A DNA stretch of 64,000 bases, from assembly GCF_002943755.1 (NCBI RefSeq), contig NZ_MQUB01000001.1, positions 2,344,501-2,408,500 on the forward strand, read 5' to 3'. Position 1 is the first letter of the stretch. The number at the start of each line of letters is the position of its first letter. Origin of the DNA: Aureitalea marina. GTDB taxonomy: Bacteria; Bacteroidota; Bacteroidia; Flavobacteriales; Flavobacteriaceae. The position numbers were made by a program, and so were the translations under genes. Under the pieces are notes generated by a model. It did no database searches. It was not told the origin of the DNA and saw nothing but the letters and a program-made list of their open reading frames with translations. Below, one piece after another: positions 1 through 8,731 of the stretch.

Positions 1-1
1 C

Positions 2-244
2 GTCTTTTGTTTTAAGGGGCGCGAGATCCAATCCATCCGACCATTTCTATTCAGGCATCGGTTAATTTATGCCGTAGCAGTATATATTCTCATTCGAATC
101 TATCGGGTGATCTTTCATGAAGAGATATTTGGTTATGGATCATGGATTGTGGATGTGGCCCTGGTAATTGGCATATGGATGAGTACATATATTTCGATTC
201 TGATCTATCCATTGACGAACAAGAAAAACCAACTAAATGAGTAA
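2..244 (+). CDS. C-terminal end of a membrane protein (5' truncated by window edge)
   Basis: The frame is open from the window edge for 80 codons and ends in TAA. There is no in-frame start codon near the edge, so this is the tail of a longer gene. Two hydrophobic stretches, at about codons 22-38 and 48-70, look like membrane helices; the last ten residues are polar and lysine/asparagine rich, as in a cytoplasmic tail. It overlaps the next gene by eight bases, with the next ATG lying inside its final codons, which suggests the two are cotranscribed and translationally coupled. The family cannot be told from this fragment. Confidence 0.6.
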   Translation, partial: VFCFKGREIQSIRPFLFRHRLIYAVAVYILIRIYRVIFHEEIFGYGSWIVDVALVIGIWMSTYISILIYPLTNKKNQLNE

Positions 245-2897
245 GCGGCAATTCCAGTTGGCCTCGGTTTTCATGCTTATTTGCATCATTTCACTGGGCG
301 TAGCAACTGGGACGATCTCAAAAGAATCCATCAAATGGGGAGAAAGACCCTTGGAATGGTCAGATTTTGTTACGGTAGGATCAATTGATGGAGAATTTGA
401 TGCTTCGGTACATACCAATATCATTTACCCTGATTTGATTGAACCCGGATCCAGCAAAGTCATTGCCGTTATGAATCCAAATCTTTCCAATAAGACTGCA
501 GATTCTACAGAACGGATTCAACTGTTAAAGCATGAGCAGTATCATTTCAACGTGACAGAATATTACGCCCGATTAATGCGAAAACAGATTGTAGAGCTTG
601 GTAGAGATGGCGTTTCTGAGAATCTACTCGATGAGATCTATCAAAACACAATGAAGAAAATTGATAGTTTCCAACAAGACTACGATAACGAATCTGACCA
701 TAATAGAGAACTGGAAGAACAATTATATTATCAATTGTACATTGATGACCTGCTCTTGCAGACAGCCTACTACGAGAATCCGGACATTCTCTCTTACTCC
801 CGGTATACCAGGGACTCCACCCGCTTCTTTAGGCAGGTTTTGACCAATCGCCGCCAGGGATTACTAAAAAGTTACCCTATTAGTGAGGAGGAATCTCAAT
901 TTGGAAATTCTTATGAAATCATCCAAAAAGATGGCGACGTCCTGATCTATTTCAGAAAAAATGGCAAACTAAATGACGGTGGGTACTTCGATAGCGCAAT
1001 GACCAAGATCATCGGACAGGGTACAGACACTGTAGAGCTGCAATTATTCAATGCAAGATCGGCATGGAATACCGAACTGGACAATTACCGCAGACGCATC
1101 ATCTTCTCCAAAAATGAGAGTACGACAATCCAGTATTTCGATTCACTCAAAAACCCGTCAAGTAACGGAAATGTCCATAAACTGGTCTTCGATAGAATTG
1201 CAGATTCCTTACACAAGGAGAAATCATCCTATTACGACCTCCAGGGACGATTGACCAAAAACAAGGACAGTGTTTTCCATGAGATCCGATATTATGACCA
1301 GCTAGGACGCATAATTCAGATCAGCAATTTTGACAAGAACAATAAAGGGATCCTGGACAAGGAACTAATTGGGACCTACTCCTATAACTACGACGAGAAC
1401 CATAATGTAGTGCGATTGCGTCTTTACGATCAGCATGGTCGTTTTGCACATCATGCGAATCGTTATCATCAATTAACGAGCTATGACAGTAGGGGAAATA
1501 TTCATGAAATTATTAGCCTGGACTCCGCAGGAGATCGCATGGATGATATTGATGGAGTTTGTGTCTATCGAATGACCTACGACCTAAACGACAATATGAC
1601 CTCTCAAAGCAAGTTCAATAAAAGTGGCTTGCCAGTTCAGGGAACAGAAGAATTCCAACGGTTGTTAACCGTATACGATGACCAGGACAGGTTAATCCGG
1701 AATGCCACTTACTACGGGGACTACGTGCTGAAATTTGATGAAGTTAAAAATGGACTTCAACTATTTTCCTATCCGAACGATAGTACAAGCCTGATGGAGA
1801 ATTATGACGCATACGGTAATCTATTTGCTAATGATCAAGGATATGCTATGCTGCGAACCGTAGACTCTGACAATGGTCTGATCCGGCGTGAATACCACTT
1901 AGACACCTTGGGTAATTATGCCATAACTGCCAACGGAGTGAATGTCTATGAGTATCACTACGATAAAAAAGGACAAATGACCCTTAAAATTGCTATGGAT
2001 TCTACGATGAATCCTGTGCCTTTTGATGGTGAAGCATCAAAAGTGGTTTGGACCTATGACATCGGCCAAAATCAAAAACGAACTATCGTAGAGCATTTTC
2101 ACCAGGGATTAGCCGTGGGCTCAGATGCCGGAGTTCACCGCTACGTCTACGATGAAACCTTGCAGGACTTTTTACTGAAAGAGTCCTATTTTGATACCAT
2201 GAATAATCCGGTGGATATCGACGGCAGTCACCAAATAGAATATGTTATGAACCGAATGGGTAAAGATTCGCTTCAAATTAATTACAACACTGCAGGAGAG
2301 CCTATCGATGGAATCGCTAGAACCCGATACCATTACAACTGGCAGGGTTCAGTCATCGCCATTGAGTATCAGGATAAAAACGGACGCAGAATTGAGGACC
2401 AGGAGGGAATTAGTCTGATCCAGTACAAGAGAAATCAGAAACAGCAGATACGCAGTACCAAATACTTCGACTCCAAGAATAGAACAGCGACGAACAGCCT
2501 TGGGGTGCATGAAGAAGAGATTGTCTATGCCGAAAATGGTTTCATTGACCATATGAAATACTATGGTAAACGAAATATACCCGTACCGGGTCCAAATGGA
2601 TTTCACAAAGTGGCTTATTCTTGGTCCGATTATGGTGAAGCCATTCGTTTGTCCACTTACGGCACCGACAATAAATTACTGGAGAATGAACTGGGAATCG
2701 CTGAGGAAGTGTATCAACGATATCCATCCGGTATGATCAGGAAAGTTGAGTTTCTGGATAAAGAAGGAAATCCAACAGAGGACGAAGATGGTATAGCCAC
2801 CTACATATATGAGCCGTCGGTAAATGGGTTGTATTATTTAGAACAGCAACTGGACGCAGATAGCAATGAAGTTGGAGACAGTGCTCAAGAAGAGTAG
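237..2897 (+). CDS. Secreted DUF922-like putative zinc protease with YD-like repeats
   Basis: An 886-residue protein with an N-terminal hydrophobic export signal (about residues 8-25). An HEQYH motif (His99, Glu100, His103) followed by a glutamate at 108 is a plausible zinc site and resembles the DUF922 family of predicted secreted zinc proteases. From about residue 330 to the end, the protein is built of loosely repeated units of 40-50 residues with Y-D-x-x-G-R or D-x-x-G-N cores, similar to the YD/Rhs-type repeats seen in Bacteroidota surface proteins. No T9SS sorting domain or TonB-type C-terminus is visible. The ATG overlaps the preceding gene. The protease activity is inferred from the motif only; the repeat part could be a binding scaffold. 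Confidence 0.6.
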   Translation: MSKRQFQLASVFMLICIISLGVATGTISKESIKWGERPLEWSDFVTVGSIDGEFDASVHTNIIYPDLIEPGSSKVIAVMNPNLSNKTADSTERIQLLKHEQYHFNVTEYYARLMRKQIVELGRDGVSENLLDEIYQNTMKKIDSFQQDYDNESDHNRELEEQLYYQLYIDDLLLQTAYYENPDILSYSRYTRDSTRFFRQVLTNRRQGLLKSYPISEEESQFGNSYEIIQKDGDVLIYFRKNGKLNDGGYFDSAMTKIIGQGTDTVELQLFNARSAWNTELDNYRRRIIFSKNESTTIQYFDSLKNPSSNGNVHKLVFDRIADSLHKEKSSYYDLQGRLTKNKDSVFHEIRYYDQLGRIIQISNFDKNNKGILDKELIGTYSYNYDENHNVVRLRLYDQHGRFAHHANRYHQLTSYDSRGNIHEIISLDSAGDRMDDIDGVCVYRMTYDLNDNMTSQSKFNKSGLPVQGTEEFQRLLTVYDDQDRLIRNATYYGDYVLKFDEVKNGLQLFSYPNDSTSLMENYDAYGNLFANDQGYAMLRTVDSDNGLIRREYHLDTLGNYAITANGVNVYEYHYDKKGQMTLKIAMDSTMNPVPFDGEASKVVWTYDIGQNQKRTIVEHFHQGLAVGSDAGVHRYVYDETLQDFLLKESYFDTMNNPVDIDGSHQIEYVMNRMGKDSLQINYNTAGEPIDGIARTRYHYNWQGSVIAIEYQDKNGRRIEDQEGISLIQYKRNQKQQIRSTKYFDSKNRTATNSLGVHEEEIVYAENGFIDHMKYYGKRNIPVPGPNGFHKVAYSWSDYGEAIRLSTYGTDNKLLENELGIAEEVYQRYPSGMIRKVEFLDKEGNPTEDEDGIATYIYEPSVNGLYYLEQQLDADSNEVGDSAQEE

Positions 2898-3031
2898 ATT
2901 ACAGGTCTGAACCGGCCTTATTGGCTCTCAGTGATTTCAATCGATTTCGTTTAAAAATTCTATCATTTGCGCGTTCTGTTGGAGGTCATGGCATCGAAAA
3001 TGGCTAAATTTATTGGTCAATTACTATACCG

Positions 3032-5596
3032 ATGCGATTACCCAAGCACGAACGTTTTGAGACCCAGGTGCTCTCCCGTTATCAGATATACAACAGTATC
3101 TTCATGACACTGCCTTTTGATACCATAACCAGAACCGGTGTTCTATTACCCCTGTTCTCTGAAATATGCCAGGAGGGATTTGAAAAGGGCATGAATCCAT
3201 CAGAGATCGTCAAGCAATTTTTTGACACCTACTATCAGGGGCGGTCCAAAGAAGAACAGACCAATCTCTTGTTCCGTTTTATACAGTATATAGAGCGGCA
3301 GGTCGTCTTATTCGATGCCATAGAGGATGCCGCCTTTACGAACATCAACAATATGGATGGTCGGGGAACACTTCGGAATGTAAAGGAAGAAGCCGAGGAC
3401 CTGAACAAGAAGGAGGAACTGAAGGAATACCTGAAAAGATTCTCAGTGCGCACTGTTCTGACCGCTCACCCCACTCAGTTCTATCCCGGTTCCGTACTGG
3501 GTATCATCACGGATCTGGCGAAGGCCATCGCTGAAAACGATCTGGAATTGATCAAAAAACTATTGGCCCAGCTAGGAAAGACCCCCTTCTTCAAGAAACA
3601 GAAGCCAACTCCCTTTAACGAGGCCGTAAGTCTGATCTGGTACCTGGAAAACGTCTTCTATCATAGTGTCAGCGCCATAAACAGCTATATCCGACACAAT
3701 GTATTTGAGGGAGAAGATTGGAAGAATCCGGTGATCAATCTCGGATTTTGGCCCGGTGGCGACAGGGATGGTAACCCATTTGTCACTACCCAGATCACCC
3801 TGGATGTAGCAGACCGATTACGGACCAGTGTGATCAAGAATTACTATCGTGATCTTCGGCACATAAGAAGACGTACTACATTCAAAGGAGTAGTAGAGAT
3901 CAGTTCGGCCCTGGAGAAGGAACTCTATGAACATGCTTTCAGGCCACATTCTGAAGTCACTCTGAAAGCAGAGGATATCCTGGACAAACTGGGACGCATG
4001 CGGGATCTACTTGTGAATGAACATGAAGGGCTATTTGTTGACCTTGTAGAAGAGCTGATATCCAAAGTCAGGTTATTTGGAATGTACTTTGCCAGTTTGG
4101 ATATCAGGCAGGACTCCCGGGTGCACCACTCTGTCATGGAAGCCATCATGGAGACGCATCCAGATCTGTTCCCACCTAACTATTCCGATCTGGATGAAGC
4201 CGGACAGATCGAGGCCTTGTCCAATTTGACCGGGAAGATCGATCCAGACTCGCTATCAGACAAAATGGCCCGTAAAACGCTGGCTTCTATCTATGCCATG
4301 AGGGTGATACAAAAAAGCAATGGTGAGCTGGGCTGTAACCGATACATCATCAGTAACAATGGTAGTGTGATCAACGTGATGGAGGCCTTCGCTATGTTGC
4401 GTATGAGCGACTGGAAGGAACCTACCGTAGACGTGATCCCCTTGTTTGAAACCGTAGACGATCTAGGTGTTGCAGATCAGGTGATGGAGACTTTATACAC
4501 CAATCCAGAATACAAAGCTCATCTGGAAAGAAGAGGTCAGGTGCAGACCATCATGCTCGGTTTTAGCGATGGGACCAAGGATGGGGGATACCTCATGGCC
4601 AATTGGAGTATCTATACAGCCAAGGAACGATTAACCGCCATTTCTAGGAAATACGGAATCACTGCCCTATTCTTCGATGGTCGTGGTGGACCTCCAGCCA
4701 GGGGAGGTGGAAAAACACATCAGTTCTATGCATCCCTTGGTGATACCATCGAACAACAAGAGATACAGCTAACCATTCAAGGTCAGACCATCAGTTCTAA
4801 TTTTGGGACACCGGATTCTTGCCGGTACAACCTGGAACAATTGCTCAGTTCCGGAATTGTTGGTGGAGTCTTCAATGAAGAACACAATGACCTGGCACCT
4901 GAGGACAGGGAGACTATGGAACATCTGGCGCAATTAAGCTACCAAGCCTATCAGGATTTTAAAGGTCATGCCAAATTCCTGCCCTACCTGGAACGGATGA
5001 GTACCTTAAAATACTACGCCAAGACCAATATTGGCAGCCGCCCATCCAAAAGAGGAAAGGATACTGAACTTGTTTTTAGTGATCTGCGAGCGATTCCATT
5101 TGTGGGAAGCTGGAGCCAACTGAAGCAAAATGTTCCCGGATTCTATGGGGTCGGCCTTGCGATTGAATCTTTTGAAAAAGAAGGTAAACTTCAGGATGTG
5201 ATCGATCTCTATCAACGGTCCTCTTTCTTTCGAACACTCTTGGAAAATAGTATGATGAGCCTGACCAAATCATTTTTCCAATTGACAGCCTATATGAAGG
5301 ACGATCCCGAGTTTGGGGAATTCTGGAAAATGATCCACCAGGAATACGAGCGTTCCAAGGCCATGCTGCTTAAAGTATCTGGATATTCCGAATTGATGGA
5401 AGACAGCCGAGCCATGCGTGCTTCCATAGCTGTCAGGGAACAGATCGTTCTGCCACTGCTGACCATTCAGCAATTTGCCCTTAGGAGTATTGAGGAGTTA
5501 AAATCCGAAGCAAATGCGGACGAGCTTCGTGTTTACGAACAGATGGTAACCCGATCGCTGTTTGGAAATATCAATGCCAGCAGGAATTCAGCCTAG
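3032..5596 (+). CDS. ppc: Phosphoenolpyruvate carboxylase
   Basis: Catalyses irreversible carboxylation of phosphoenolpyruvate to oxaloacetate, the main anaplerotic route into the TCA cycle. All signature blocks are present: TAHPTQ with the catalytic histidine near residue 145, GGDRDGNP around 242-249, the GFSDGTKDGG block near 508-518, the glycine-rich DGRGGPPARGGG loop near 548-559, and the SRPSKRG block near 668. At 854 residues it is slightly shorter than the E. coli enzyme (883). An in-frame stop just upstream excludes a longer start. Its 3' end overlaps the convergent TonB receptor gene by four bases. It stands alone as a single-gene unit. The assignment is secure. Confidence 0.97.
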   Translation: MRLPKHERFETQVLSRYQIYNSIFMTLPFDTITRTGVLLPLFSEICQEGFEKGMNPSEIVKQFFDTYYQGRSKEEQTNLLFRFIQYIERQVVLFDAIEDAAFTNINNMDGRGTLRNVKEEAEDLNKKEELKEYLKRFSVRTVLTAHPTQFYPGSVLGIITDLAKAIAENDLELIKKLLAQLGKTPFFKKQKPTPFNEAVSLIWYLENVFYHSVSAINSYIRHNVFEGEDWKNPVINLGFWPGGDRDGNPFVTTQITLDVADRLRTSVIKNYYRDLRHIRRRTTFKGVVEISSALEKELYEHAFRPHSEVTLKAEDILDKLGRMRDLLVNEHEGLFVDLVEELISKVRLFGMYFASLDIRQDSRVHHSVMEAIMETHPDLFPPNYSDLDEAGQIEALSNLTGKIDPDSLSDKMARKTLASIYAMRVIQKSNGELGCNRYIISNNGSVINVMEAFAMLRMSDWKEPTVDVIPLFETVDDLGVADQVMETLYTNPEYKAHLERRGQVQTIMLGFSDGTKDGGYLMANWSIYTAKERLTAISRKYGITALFFDGRGGPPARGGGKTHQFYASLGDTIEQQEIQLTIQGQTISSNFGTPDSCRYNLEQLLSSGIVGGVFNEEHNDLAPEDRETMEHLAQLSYQAYQDFKGHAKFLPYLERMSTLKYYAKTNIGSRPSKRGKDTELVFSDLRAIPFVGSWSQLKQNVPGFYGVGLAIESFEKEGKLQDVIDLYQRSSFFRTLLENSMMSLTKSFFQLTAYMKDDPEFGEFWKMIHQEYERSKAMLLKVSGYSELMEDSRAMRASIAVREQIVLPLLTIQQFALRSIEELKSEANADELRVYEQMVTRSLFGNINASRNSA

Positions 5597-8007
5597 AAGA
5601 CGTAGTTAGCGGATAAGATCAGGTTGGTGCCCGGTGCAGCAATACCAGAAGCATAGGGCCTGTACCGTTGATCGGTAATGTTCTCCAACAGGGCTGTTAA
5701 TTGCAGGTCTTTTGTAATAGCGTATTGAGCCCCGAAATTCAAGGTGTACCAAGAAGGTGAGAACGGATTTCCATTCTCGTCCTTTGCATATAGGAAGGGA
5801 TTATTTTGCTGACTTGGAGCCAGATCTTCGAAATTAAACTGCCCGTTGTATTCTGCAAATGCATCCAGGCTCCACTTGCTGCGCTTATACTTCAAGTGAG
5901 TGTTTCCAAATGGGGGTGCAGCGTGCCGAACCGGCACTTCACTCCCATCGGCTTCTTCCGTGAATCCATCAGTGATGTTGTACTGTGAGGTCAGTTGCCA
6001 TTGCGGGCTGAAATTGACCTCAACTCCAGCCTCGAAACCGTAAACTTCTGCTCTACCTGCATTTTGAATGGCCTGAACATTGCTCAATTCTCCTTGGTAG
6101 ATGATCTCAGACTGCCCATTGATAGTAAAGTCTCGTCTTACCAGTGCATCGTCCAGGATGGTGTAATAGGTTCCCAGGTCGAGGCGAACTATGTTTCCAA
6201 AATTGAAAAGAACCCCAATCTCTCCATTGTATGCATACTCCGGTTGCAAATCTGGGTTGGGGACCACGACACTGCCAGGTTCACTGTCGAATACCTTCCC
6301 TACATCGTCAATATTAGGTGCTCTGAACGCTGTCCCGAAATTCAGCTTCCACTGAATCTTTTCATTGGGAACCCAGGTAATTCCCGCGCTACCAGTCAAA
6401 GCTCCCGTGTTGATATCCACGTTGGAAAATGGAAAGTCAAAAAACGCATTATTCTCCTCGAAACTAGCATCGATCAGGATATGGTTGTAACGCAATCCTC
6501 CCTGAAAGGATACCTCTGGCCCAAGATCCGATTGCATACTGGCATAGGCTGCTATGGATTGCCAGCTTGAACCGTCCGGGTATCGGGTGGCATCTGCTGT
6601 CGTTTGTCCAGTGCTTATATCTGTTACCCAACCGGAACTGCCAACCAAATTGTAAACGTATTCAAGCCCGTAAAAGATATTGGTCCGATCTATCTTCTTG
6701 GTCAGATCCAGGTTGACTGAAAAGGCATCGACCTGCTCGTCATTCTGGTATAGTTCTACTTCATTGAACCGCCGGTTATTCCTGCTTTCTTCAAACTGCT
6801 GATAGGCTAAAGTCAGTTGGCTATCATCGAATAGGAGGGCATCGTCCAGGTGATGATTGGCCGAAAAGCGACCGCTGAACCAACGCTGAGGTCCGTAATA
6901 CCATTCTGCGTAACGAAGATTCCCTTCTGCCTCCTGGATTAAGCGATCGTAGCGGTCATAATCACTTGTTGCAGAATAGGTAAGGGCCAGGTCAAAATCC
7001 CAACTCTTGGATGGCATGTATCTGATCTTCTGCATCAGACCAAATTGGTCATATCCTGTGGAGACTTGTTTCTCAGGGTCATCATTTTTAACTATGACAT
7101 CTTCGCCATTGACGGTCTGCACATATTCCGGTCTCAGATAGTCATCAGGACCATGACTCCCCATTTTCAAGTCGTCAAAATCACTGTAGGATATACTAGT
7201 GAGAAATGCCCACTCTTTCATGCCAAAATTGAGTTCCAAATGGCCTGTTTTTTCCTGGTTAGCCGTAGAATATCTCGCCAGTGCCTCTCCCGAAAAAGAC
7301 ATGCCTTCTTCGAAGGAGAATGCCGGTTTTTTGGTGTAAAAACTGATCACACCCCCTATGGCATCACTACCGTAAACCACGGAGCCCGGACCCAATATCA
7401 CCTCGGTACGGTCGATGGACAGCGGATCGATGGAGATTACGTTCTGGATATTACCTCCCCGGAATATCGCCGTATTGAATCGTACCCCATCTACTACGGT
7501 CAACAATCGGCTGGTAGAGAATCCTCTGATCATCGGACTCCCCCCGCCCAGTTGACTTTTCTGAACAAAAACCTGTCCACTGTTCTGAAGCAGGTCAGCC
7601 GCAGTCTGAGGGTTTCTAAATAAGATCTCCTCACTGGTCAAACTGATAATCTGTTGTGGAATGTCTCTTTTCTGCTGTCCGAATTTGGAAACAGAAAGCA
7701 CGATCTCGTCCAAGGCACTTTCATCTTCCTTCAGATAAACCACAGAACCATTGGCCAATATTTCCTTTTTGGTCAAGGTGGTGTCCTGATGAGCAATGTG
7801 TGTGAATAAGATCGGTTCTTCTGTATCGAATTCCTGAAGATCGGTTTGACCCTTCAAGTTTGTAGTAGCGATCTTAAGTCGATCTAAACTATATAAGGCT
7901 ACCCCCGATACAACCTGGTCATCGCTTTGTGAAAAGACCTGTATTTGTTGCGCGGTAAGGAGATGACTGAAACCAATTAGGAAAAGGAACAGTAAGGTTC
8001 TAAGCAT
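5593..8007 (-). CDS. TonB-dependent outer-membrane receptor
   Basis: An 804-residue outer-membrane receptor. A signal peptide (about residues 1-19) ends in the typical flavobacterial TAQ site. Then come a short carboxypeptidase-regulatory-like domain (about 20-95), a plug domain (about 105-225) with the DPLSIDRTEVILGPGSVVYG box and G-G-VI motif, and a 22-strand-type beta barrel ending in a C-terminal phenylalanine. The plug and barrel resemble heme/hemoglobin or vitamin-type receptors, but the substrate cannot be assigned. It starts two bases after recO on the same strand, so it probably belongs to the porZ-like/recO transcription unit. Its tail overlaps ppc by four bases. Confidence 0.9.
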   Translation of the reverse strand: MLRTLLFLFLIGFSHLLTAQQIQVFSQSDDQVVSGVALYSLDRLKIATTNLKGQTDLQEFDTEEPILFTHIAHQDTTLTKKEILANGSVVYLKEDESALDEIVLSVSKFGQQKRDIPQQIISLTSEEILFRNPQTAADLLQNSGQVFVQKSQLGGGSPMIRGFSTSRLLTVVDGVRFNTAIFRGGNIQNVISIDPLSIDRTEVILGPGSVVYGSDAIGGVISFYTKKPAFSFEEGMSFSGEALARYSTANQEKTGHLELNFGMKEWAFLTSISYSDFDDLKMGSHGPDDYLRPEYVQTVNGEDVIVKNDDPEKQVSTGYDQFGLMQKIRYMPSKSWDFDLALTYSATSDYDRYDRLIQEAEGNLRYAEWYYGPQRWFSGRFSANHHLDDALLFDDSQLTLAYQQFEESRNNRRFNEVELYQNDEQVDAFSVNLDLTKKIDRTNIFYGLEYVYNLVGSSGWVTDISTGQTTADATRYPDGSSWQSIAAYASMQSDLGPEVSFQGGLRYNHILIDASFEENNAFFDFPFSNVDINTGALTGSAGITWVPNEKIQWKLNFGTAFRAPNIDDVGKVFDSEPGSVVVPNPDLQPEYAYNGEIGVLFNFGNIVRLDLGTYYTILDDALVRRDFTINGQSEIIYQGELSNVQAIQNAGRAEVYGFEAGVEVNFSPQWQLTSQYNITDGFTEEADGSEVPVRHAAPPFGNTHLKYKRSKWSLDAFAEYNGQFNFEDLAPSQQNNPFLYAKDENGNPFSPSWYTLNFGAQYAITKDLQLTALLENITDQRYRPYASGIAAPGTNLILSANYVF

Positions 8008-8009
8008 GC

Positions 8010-8729
8010 TTAGTTAAATAGTTCGATAAGTACCGGTAGAGATCGCGGTTTTTTAAATTGCTGCAAATGTAACTGATAATAGGTCAACAGCAAATCCAGG
8101 ACCTCCAGACGTTGATTTTTTGGTTGTGAAACATCCTTTAACCTATCAAAATCTATGCCGAAATAGGCTTTCAGCCCTTCTATTTCGGGGCCTGAACGGA
8201 CATAGTCTCCCTCAGGTCTGTCGTGAAATCTACCCTCCATCAGGTCAAAATACAAGCTGTTCGTATGGCTCAGATCAGGATAGAACCCCAGGAAAGCCGT
8301 TAATCGCAGTAGGAATAGGATGTGAAAGGAGGCAATTTCCTCATGTTGATCCAGCCAGACCAGTGCAGCGGTCACATATTCGAACAGGTCGGGATCGGGA
8401 ACTTCTTCTTTAACTACCTGTTGCAAGACCTCGGCTAAGAATAGTAGCAATGTACTTTTAACAACATCTGTTTGAACACTTTGATATGTGTAGGCTAACC
8501 GGGCCTCTTTAATCCTTTCCAGTGTTCCTTTGTCCTTGTGAAAAGCCTGTATCTCCAATTGGGTCAGGGGCTGAAAATAAGACACCCGGAGTTTCCCTTT
8601 TCGACTCTTTCTAATACCTCTTAGCAAATAATGTCGAATTCCATGCTCCCTGGTCAACAGATGGGCAATGAGGTCAGCCTCTCCATATTTGAGAGTGGAC
8701 AATACCAAAGCTTGAGTTTGGACGACCAT
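8010..8729 (-). CDS. recO: DNA repair protein RecO
   Basis: RecO mediates loading of RecA onto SSB-coated single-stranded DNA in the RecFOR recombination-repair pathway. The 239-residue protein has the N-terminal OB-fold (about 1-80, with the opening T-Q-A-L-V-L-S-T and Y-G-E-A-D strands) and a helical C-terminal domain. The four-cysteine zinc knuckle found in some RecO proteins is absent; only Bacteroidota-type spacing with an F-D-L-M-E-G segment is seen. It starts two bases after the PorZ-like gene and ends two bases before the receptor, so the three genes form a tight operon. Confidence 0.92.
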   Translation of the reverse strand: MVVQTQALVLSTLKYGEADLIAHLLTREHGIRHYLLRGIRKSRKGKLRVSYFQPLTQLEIQAFHKDKGTLERIKEARLAYTYQSVQTDVVKSTLLLFLAEVLQQVVKEEVPDPDLFEYVTAALVWLDQHEEIASFHILFLLRLTAFLGFYPDLSHTNSLYFDLMEGRFHDRPEGDYVRSGPEIEGLKAYFGIDFDRLKDVSQPKNQRLEVLDLLLTYYQLHLQQFKKPRSLPVLIELFN

Positions 8730-8731
8730 GA

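Noticed and set aside
5995-7623. Plus-strand open frames of about 190 codons inside the TonB receptor gene
   Set aside because: They lie opposite a well-conserved receptor, have no family features and no start context; they are shadows of the coding strand.
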